Source: Limnohabitans sp. MMS-10A-192
Lineage (GTDB): Bacteria; Pseudomonadota; Gammaproteobacteria; Burkholderiales; Burkholderiaceae_C
Length of the DNA: 64,000 nucleotides
Assembly: GCF_003063335.1 (NCBI RefSeq)
Contig: NZ_NERX01000001.1
Coordinates: forward strand, 62,001 to 126,000
Direction of reading: 5' to 3'
The position numbers and the translations under genes are program-made. Shown here in pieces: positions 58,773 to 64,000 of this stretch. The notes under the pieces are model-generated. The model saw only the letters and a program-made list of their open reading frames with translations. It made no database searches and was not told the DNA's origin. Each line of letters starts with the position of its first letter. Within the stretch, counting starts at the first letter, position 1.

Positions 58773-58875
58773 TTCAATCACCCCAATCGGCATCTGAAAA
58801 ATAATTCGCAGGACCGCCATGGGGTGATCAATAACCCAGCAAAGCGGCGGGGCTCTTGACAAGTCCGCCACCCGC

Positions 58876-60348
58876 TCACTTACCGGGTCGGATCAACACA
58901 TATTGGGCACCATCACCCCGGCGGATCAACAGACTCACAGGGCGGCTCTTGTCGAGTTTACTGACCACCGACTCGAACTCTTTCACGCTGGCCACTTCCA
59001 TATTGGCCACCGCCAGGATCAAATCGCCCTCCTGAATGCCTGCACGGGCTGCCGCATCGCTGGCACTGTCCACGACCACACCACCGCGAACACGCGACTC
59101 TTTCTTCTGCGCTGCCGTCAAGTCACTCACCACCAAGCCCAGAGTGGCGGCTTTGGTTGGGGCTGTTTTCTTCTCGGCCGCAGACGCCTCGGTTTTATCG
59201 GCTTCGATCTCAGCCACCGTGATGCTCAGGTCCTTGCTGCTGCCTCGGCGGAACACGGTGATGGGCGCACGGGTGCCCGGTTGGGTGTTGCCCACCCAGC
59301 GGGGCAGGTCCGCCATCTTCTCGATCGGCTTGCCATCAAATTTGGTGATGATGTCGCCTGCTTCGATGCCTGCCTTGTCAGCCGGTGCACCCTCTTCCAC
59401 ACCGCGCACCAAGGCCCCCTGGGCTTTACCCAGGCCAATCGACTCGGCCACCTCTTTGGTCACGGGCGCAATTTGCACGCCAATCCGACCGCGAGTCACT
59501 CGGCCACTGCTGCGCAGCTGCTCACTCACACGCACCGCCTCGTCCATGGGGATCGCAAAAGAAATGCCCATGAAACCACCGGAGCGTGAGTAGATCTGGC
59601 TGTTGATGCCCACCACTTCGCCGCGCATATTGATCAGCGGCCCCCCCGAGTTGCCGGGGTTGATGGCGACATCGGTTTGGATGAAGGGCAAGTACTCGCC
59701 CGTGTCACGCTGCTTGGCACTGACAATGCCTGCGGTGACGGAGTTTTCAAGACCGAACGGCGAACCAATGGCCATGACCCATTCACCCACCTTGAGGCGA
59801 CTGACGTCGCCCACTTTGACGGCAGGCAAGCCCGAAGCCTGGATTTTCACCACCGCCACATCGGAGCGTTTGTCAGCGCCCACGATGCGGGCCTTGAACT
59901 CCCGTTTGTCGGTCAGTGTCACCATCACCTCATCGGCGCCTTCCACCACATGGGCGTTGGTCATGATGAAGCCGTCCGAACTCAAAATGAAGCCCGAGCC
60001 CACGCCACGAGGTTGCGACTCTTCTGGCGCCTGAGGACGATTGGGTTTGGGCGACTGCCGAGGCACGTTCGGCAAAGGCATGCCAAAAAAGCGACGGAAG
60101 AGTTCTTGCATTTCTTCATCGGTCGCACCCGATCCCGCCGCATTGGCGCGCACCTTCTCAAGCGTTCGGATGTTCACCACAGAGGGCCCCACCTGCTCGA
60201 CCAATTCGGTGAAGTCAGGCAGCCCCCGCACCACGGGCTGCGCGCTTTGTGCCATGGTCACACCAGGCCCCCAGCAGGCCACTGCGCCCAGCAACGTTGC
60301 AGCCCCCACAAAAGAGACTGCGCACTTTCTCAATGCCATTTTCAACAT
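58876..60348 (-). CDS. Periplasmic serine endoprotease, Do/DegQ/MucD family
   Basis: A 490-residue HtrA protease with a signal peptide, a trypsin-like domain with the triad His 133 (TNAHVVEGADEV), Asp 163 (RSDVAVVKI) and Ser 235 (NPGNSGGPLIN), and two PDZ domains (about 300-385 and 405-490). It degrades misfolded envelope proteins. ATG 60348 was chosen for AAGGGA eight bases upstream. In related bacteria this gene ends the rpoE-rseA-rseB-mucD cluster; here those genes are missing upstream. A 53-bp gap separates it from the YgfX-like gene. Confidence 0.94.
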   Translation of the reverse strand: MLKMALRKCAVSFVGAATLLGAVACWGPGVTMAQSAQPVVRGLPDFTELVEQVGPSVVNIRTLEKVRANAAGSGATDEEMQELFRRFFGMPLPNVPRQSPKPNRPQAPEESQPRGVGSGFILSSDGFIMTNAHVVEGADEVMVTLTDKREFKARIVGADKRSDVAVVKIQASGLPAVKVGDVSRLKVGEWVMAIGSPFGLENSVTAGIVSAKQRDTGEYLPFIQTDVAINPGNSGGPLINMRGEVVGINSQIYSRSGGFMGISFAIPMDEAVRVSEQLRSSGRVTRGRIGVQIAPVTKEVAESIGLGKAQGALVRGVEEGAPADKAGIEAGDIITKFDGKPIEKMADLPRWVGNTQPGTRAPITVFRRGSSKDLSITVAEIEADKTEASAAEKKTAPTKAATLGLVVSDLTAAQKKESRVRGGVVVDSASDAAARAGIQEGDLILAVANMEVASVKEFESVVSKLDKSRPVSLLIRRGDGAQYVLIRPGK

Positions 60349-60401
60349 CGGTACATCCCTTGATCTGAAGTCATACAAGCGCATCCAAGACCGCTGGTGT
60401 C

Positions 60402-60893
60402 TCAAATGATCATGGGCCATTGAGGTTGGTCTGAAGTCATCCCATTGCCCAGTGGGCGCGAATATACAGCGCAACGAAAACCATGCCAAGCCAAGGGCAT
60501 GTCGGTCTGTCTGACGATGGCAATGCGAGGCCAGGCATTGTGCGTTTCCAACGCGTCTGCCATGCGGTAGGACAACCACATGTACCGACCACCATCGAGC
60601 AGCAGGCTTAATCGAACCACGCGCTCTTGCATGTGTCCGTCTCGCCAACTCCAGCCATCCCCGCACCAGCCCAAATGGCCTTGCGCCGAAGATTCTCTCG
60701 CTTCGAGGCTCAAAGCCAAGGTGCTCGAGACAGCCCAAACTGCCCACGCACCCCAAACAGTCAGTCCCTCGGCACCGCTCGTGGCCTGCCAGCACAGCAA
60801 GCCCACAGCACCGGTCAGCGCCAACACAGCAATACAAGGGACGCCCCAAACAAAACGCCCCACCGGATAAATCACAGGTGGGGCGTTGTGCAT
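60402..60893 (-). CDS. Putative membrane protein with YgfX/CptA-like architecture
   Basis: A 163-residue protein with two adjacent transmembrane helices (about 13-36 and 43-64). A soluble beta-rich part follows (HLGWCGDGWSWRDG; LSLLLDGGRYMWLSYR). This layout and the W/G-rich pattern resemble YgfX (CptA), but similarity is weak and I make no functional claim. It lies 25 bp after fabF, so it is probably co-transcribed with the fatty-acid genes. ATG 60893 was chosen because upstream codons overlap fabF. Confidence 0.6.
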   Translation of the reverse strand: MHNAPPVIYPVGRFVWGVPCIAVLALTGAVGLLCWQATSGAEGLTVWGAWAVWAVSSTLALSLEARESSAQGHLGWCGDGWSWRDGHMQERVVRLSLLLDGGRYMWLSYRMADALETHNAWPRIAIVRQTDMPLAWHGFRCAVYSRPLGNGMTSDQPQWPMII

Positions 60894-60918
60894 GGTGGTG
60901 ACCTTGCTGGAAGGCTCG

Positions 60919-62163
60919 TCAGATGCGTTTGAACACCAAAGAGCCGTTCGTGCCACCGAAACCGAAGTTGTTCTTCAGGGCCACATCGATTTTCACATCG
61001 CGTGCCGTGTTGGCACAGTAGTCCAGATCGCACTCGGGGTCGGGGTTGACCAGGTTGATGGTTGGCGGCACTTTTTGATGGTGCACAGCCAACACCGTGA
61101 ACACGCTCTCAATGCCACCCGCTCCACCCAAGAGGTGACCCGTCATGGACTTGGTCGAGCTGACCAAAGTTTTGTAAGCGTGCTCGCCCAACGCCGCCTT
61201 GATGGCATTGGTTTCGTTGATGTCACCCAGCGGTGTGGAGGTGCCGTGCGCGTTCAGATAATCGATCTGATCAGTGTTGACACCGGCATTGCGCATGGCA
61301 TTGATCATGGCGCGGCGGGGGCCGTCCATGCTGGGCGCGGTCATGTGACCTGCGTCAGCGCTCATGCCATAGCCACCCAGCTCGGCGTAGATCTTGGCGC
61401 CACGGGCTTTGGCGTGTTCGTACTCTTCGAGCACCATCACGCCAGCGCCTTCGCCCAACACAAAACCGTCACGGTCTTTGTCCCAAGGACGCGATGCTGC
61501 TGTAGGGTCGTCGTTGCGGGTCGACAAGGCGCGCATGGCGGCAAAGCCACCGACACCCAGCGGAGACACGCAAGCTTCAGAGCCACCGGCCACCATCACA
61601 TCCGCATCGCCGTATTCGATCAAACGACCGGCTTCGCCAATGCTGTGCAAACCTGTGGTGCAAGCGGTCACAACAGCCAAGTTGGGGCCTTTGAAACCAC
61701 TGCGCATCGACACATGGCCCGAGATCATGTTGATGATCGAGGCTGGGACGAAAAATGGGGAAATGCGACGTGCACCGCGCGCCGTGTATTCGGTGTGGGT
61801 GTCTTCGATCAGCGGCAAACCGCCAATGCCCGAACCGATCACCACACCGATGCGGCAAGCCTCTTCTTCACTCAGCGCCTCGCCCGTAGGCAAGCCTGAA
61901 TCTTGAATGGCCTGGGCTGCGGCAGCGATACCCAAGTGAATAAAGCGGTCCATCGTCCGCGCCTCTTTGGCGGAGATGTAGGACTCGAGATCAAAGTTTT
62001 TGACTTCACCCGCAAACCGACAGGCTATGGCTGAAGCATCAAAACGTGTGATCGGACCAATGCCGGACTGACCGGCAAGCAGGTTGGACCATGCATCGGC
62101 GACCGTGTTGCCCACGGGGCTGACGCATCCCAAACCCGTGACAACAACGCGGCGCCGGGTCAT
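60919..62163 (-). CDS. fabF: Beta-ketoacyl-ACP synthase II
   Basis: A 414-residue condensing enzyme of fatty-acid elongation. It has the start [17 protein letters not shown], the active-site Cys in [14 protein letters not shown], and the two His residues in [11 protein letters not shown] and [13 protein letters not shown]. It lies 6 bp after acpP, in the standard fabD-fabG-acpP-fabF order. Confidence 0.97.
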   Translation of the reverse strand: MTRRRVVVTGLGCVSPVGNTVADAWSNLLAGQSGIGPITRFDASAIACRFAGEVKNFDLESYISAKEARTMDRFIHLGIAAAAQAIQDSGLPTGEALSEEEACRIGVVIGSGIGGLPLIEDTHTEYTARGARRISPFFVPASIINMISGHVSMRSGFKGPNLAVVTACTTGLHSIGEAGRLIEYGDADVMVAGGSEACVSPLGVGGFAAMRALSTRNDDPTAASRPWDKDRDGFVLGEGAGVMVLEEYEHAKARGAKIYAELGGYGMSADAGHMTAPSMDGPRRAMINAMRNAGVNTDQIDYLNAHGTSTPLGDINETNAIKAALGEHAYKTLVSSTKSMTGHLLGGAGGIESVFTVLAVHHQKVPPTINLVNPDPECDLDYCANTARDVKIDVALKNNFGFGGTNGSLVFKRI

Positions 62164-62169
62164 CGTCGA

Positions 62170-62469
<300 letters not shown>

Positions 62470-63213
62470 TCAGGCCATGAACATGCCACCATTGACATGC
62501 AATTCTTGTCCGGTGACATAGCCCGCGTGCTTTCCGGCCAGGTAGGCCACGGCATGCGCGATGTCTTCGGGTTTGCCCAAATGGCCCAGAGGAATCTGGC
62601 CCAGCAAGGCTTTTTGTTGTTCTTCGGGCAAGCTGGCGGTCATGTCGGTTTCGATGAAACCGGGGGCCACGCAGTTCACGGTGATGTTGCGGCTGCCCAA
62701 CTCTCGGGCCAGCGCACGGGTCATCCCCGCCACACCGGCCTTGGCCGCTGCATAGTTGGCTTGGCCAGGGTTGCCCGACGCGCCCACCACGCTGGTGATG
62801 CTGATGATGCGGCCATAGCGCTGCTTCATCATGGGGCGGATCACGGCGCGGCTCATGCGGAACACGGCCTTGAGGTTGGTGTCCAGCACCGCATCCCAGT
62901 CGTCGTCCTTCATGCGCATGGCCAGGGTGTCGCGGGTGATGCCCGCGTTGTTGACCAGCACCTGCAAGCCGCCGTGCTCCTTGACGATGGCGTCGATCAG
63001 GGCTTCGCCTGCCGCGGCGTCGTTCACATTCAAATTGGCACCCCGGCTGCCTGGAAAGGCCGACAGCGCTTGGCTGATCTTGGCTGCGCCGTCATCGCTG
63101 GTGGCGGTGCCAATGACCACAAAGCCTTGTTGTGCCAGATGCAGGGCAATGGATGCGCCGATACCGCGCGAGGCGCCTGTGACCAGTGCAATGTGTTTTG
63201 GTGTTTCACTCAT
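62470..63213 (-). CDS. fabG: 3-oxoacyl-ACP reductase
   Basis: A 247-residue short-chain dehydrogenase using NADPH. The cofactor loop is VTGASRGIGASIALHLA, then NNAGITRDTLAMRM and the catalytic Ser, Tyr and Lys in ISITSVVGASGNPGQANYAAAKAGV. The length is standard. Its ATG overlaps the fabD stop. Confidence 0.97.
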   Translation of the reverse strand: MSETPKHIALVTGASRGIGASIALHLAQQGFVVIGTATSDDGAAKISQALSAFPGSRGANLNVNDAAAGEALIDAIVKEHGGLQVLVNNAGITRDTLAMRMKDDDWDAVLDTNLKAVFRMSRAVIRPMMKQRYGRIISITSVVGASGNPGQANYAAAKAGVAGMTRALARELGSRNITVNCVAPGFIETDMTASLPEEQQKALLGQIPLGHLGKPEDIAHAVAYLAGKHAGYVTGQELHVNGGMFMA

Positions 63214-64000
63214 GCGAGCAGTCCTTTCACTTCAGCCAGGGTGGCGGGGTCGTACAGCGCCACGCCGGTCAATTCAGCGTCAATGCGCTTGGTCATGCCC
63301 GCCAGCACCTTGCCGGGGCCGCATTCGACCAGCGTAGTCACGCCACGGGCCTTGATCGCCTGTACGCACTCGACCCAGCGCACCGGGCCAAAGGCCTGGC
63401 GGTACAGCGCATCGCGGATGCGGTCGCCGTCGGTTTCGATGGCCACATCGATGTTGTTGAGCACCGGAATTTGCGGGGCGCCCAGCGTCAGGGTGGCCAA
63501 TTTTTCGCGCAGCTTTTCAGCGGCTGGTTTCATCAGGCTTGAATGGAACGGGGCCGACACGGGCAAGAGCAGCGCACGCTTGGCGCCCATGCCCTTGAGC
63601 ACTTCGCAGGCTTTGTCCACCGCGGCCTTGCTGCCCGCGATCACGGTTTGCGCCGCGTCGTTGAAGTTCACGGCCTCGACCACTTCGGCGCTGCCTGTAG
63701 CAAATGTGGCCTGGGCTTCTTGGCAACCAGCAATGACTTTGTCCGAGGCCAGACCCAAAATCGCGGCCATCGCGCCCACGCCCACCGGCACGGCTTCTTG
63801 CATGGCGGCAGCGCGCAGTCGCACCAGCGGCGCAGCTTGCGCCAGCGTCAAAACACCCGACGCCACAAGAGCGCTGTACTCGCCCAGCGAGTGCCCCGCC
63901 ACCACGGACGGCTTGGCGCCACCTTCGGCCAGCCAAGCGCGGTAAGCGGCCACGGCCGACACCAGCATCACAGGTTGGGTGTTGGTGGTCATGGCCAGCG
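63210..64000 (-). CDS. fabD: Malonyl-CoA:ACP transacylase, C-terminal part (5' end outside window)
   Basis: At least 263 residues are visible. The catalytic Ser is in VVAGHSLGEYSALV and the His in LPVSAPFHSSLMKP. The N-terminal about 50 residues, including the GQG motif of the family, lie beyond base 64000. The ATG at 63992 is internal, because the frame stays open to the window edge and the Ser box would otherwise lie too close to the start. Confidence 0.95.
   Translation of the reverse strand, partial: LAMTTNTQPVMLVSAVAAYRAWLAEGGAKPSVVAGHSLGEYSALVASGVLTLAQAAPLVRLRAAAMQEAVPVGVGAMAAILGLASDKVIAGCQEAQATFATGSAEVVEAVNFNDAAQTVIAGSKAAVDKACEVLKGMGAKRALLLPVSAPFHSSLMKPAAEKLREKLATLTLGAPQIPVLNNIDVAIETDGDRIRDALYRQAFGPVRWVECVQAIKARGVTTLVECGPGKVLAGMTKRIDAELTGVALYDPATLAEVKGLLA

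Larger units (their letters stand above)
58384..58875. other. 492-bp gene-free regulatory region between lepA and degP
   Basis: No credible protein gene is present. The stretch is visibly more AT-rich than its surroundings. It holds the terminator hairpin (58421-58458), a minus-strand -10-like TACAAT (58499-58504), two DnaA boxes (58575-58594), a perfect 14-bp palindrome (58696-58709) and two further DnaA-box-like nonamers (58725-58733, 58764-58772). Confidence 0.7.

Noticed and set aside
58384-58875. The lepA-degP spacer as a replication origin
   Set aside because: There is no dnaA, dnaN, gidA or parAB nearby and only two strong DnaA boxes; a titration or regulatory site is more reasonable.
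60364-60444. Direct repeat TCTGAAGTCAT on both sides of the YgfX-like gene end, as a scar of rpoE-region deletion
   Set aside because: Eleven bases repeated about 70 bp apart are too short to be convincing, and one copy lies inside the coding region.

Overview
The window is an almost gap-free stretch of core chromosome from a betaproteobacterium, most likely Burkholderiales, family Comamonadaceae (Limnohabitans/Rhodoferax/Polaromonas-like). The reasons are high GC, characteristic gene neighbourhoods (fabD-fabG-acpP-fabF / degP / lepA-lepB-rnc-era-recO-pdxJ-acpS-nagZ; leuCDB-asd-fimV-truA-trpF-trpB-trpA-accD; gntR-sdhCDABE-gltA) and protein sequences typical of that group. The family assignment is inference from synteny and sequence feel; no search was run. 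I see no tRNA, rRNA, insertion sequence, prophage or CRISPR array.

Layout. 1-2.6 kb: the end of an acetyltransferase, a TM2-type membrane protein, and a phosphate transporter with its PhoU-like partner, preceded by a candidate Pho box. 2.6-7.5 kb: a tightly overlapping six-gene minus-strand operon (perM-hda-HAD phosphatase-pcnB-folK-DUF486), divergent from purM. 8.7-12.1 kb: sirB1-like, murJ, rpsT and a DUF3579 gene; a concentric inverted repeat lies between the last two. 12.3-17.6 kb: argD-argF, a small cysteine-cluster protein, and a two-subunit molybdenum hydroxylase of the isoquinoline oxidoreductase type. 17.6-24.9 kb: a more accessory block (lytic transglycosylase, FAD monooxygenase, U32 tRNA-hydroxylation protease homologue, orphan tricarboxylate-type binding protein, methyl-parathion-hydrolase-like MBL protein, aldo/keto reductase). 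25-36.5 kb: a TCA-cycle supercluster, with mdh-citE-like-unknown exported protein-acnB on the minus strand and gntR plus sdhCDABE-gltA on the plus strand; a palindromic operator sits between the two arms. 36.6-47.4 kb: leucine, aspartate-family and tryptophan biosynthesis with fimV, truA and accD. 47.5-64 kb: yggT, a LON-domain protein, lysS, then the nagZ-to-lepA operon, degP, and the fatty-acid genes running off the end inside fabD.

The most interesting signals are regulatory. (1) Upstream of asd lies a 33-codon leader ORF ending in a Thr/Ile-rich run (ITTKTTTI), followed by RNA segments that can pair as 1:2, 2:3 or 3:4. This is the layout of a translation-coupled attenuator, and the predicted promoter would make the leader mRNA leaderless. 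(2) The only large gene-free stretch (58384-58875, between lepA and degP) carries two DnaA boxes spaced 11 bp apart, two further one-mismatch boxes, a perfect 14-bp palindrome and a terminator hairpin just before lepA. (3) A 20-bp promoter/operator element with a TCTTATATAAGA core, abutting a -10 box, occurs twice with 19/20 identity: before gntR (between the two TCA arms) and before the DUF3579/argD pair. (4) The rpoE-rseA-rseB module usually found between fabF and degP in related bacteria is absent; a YgfX-like membrane protein remains.
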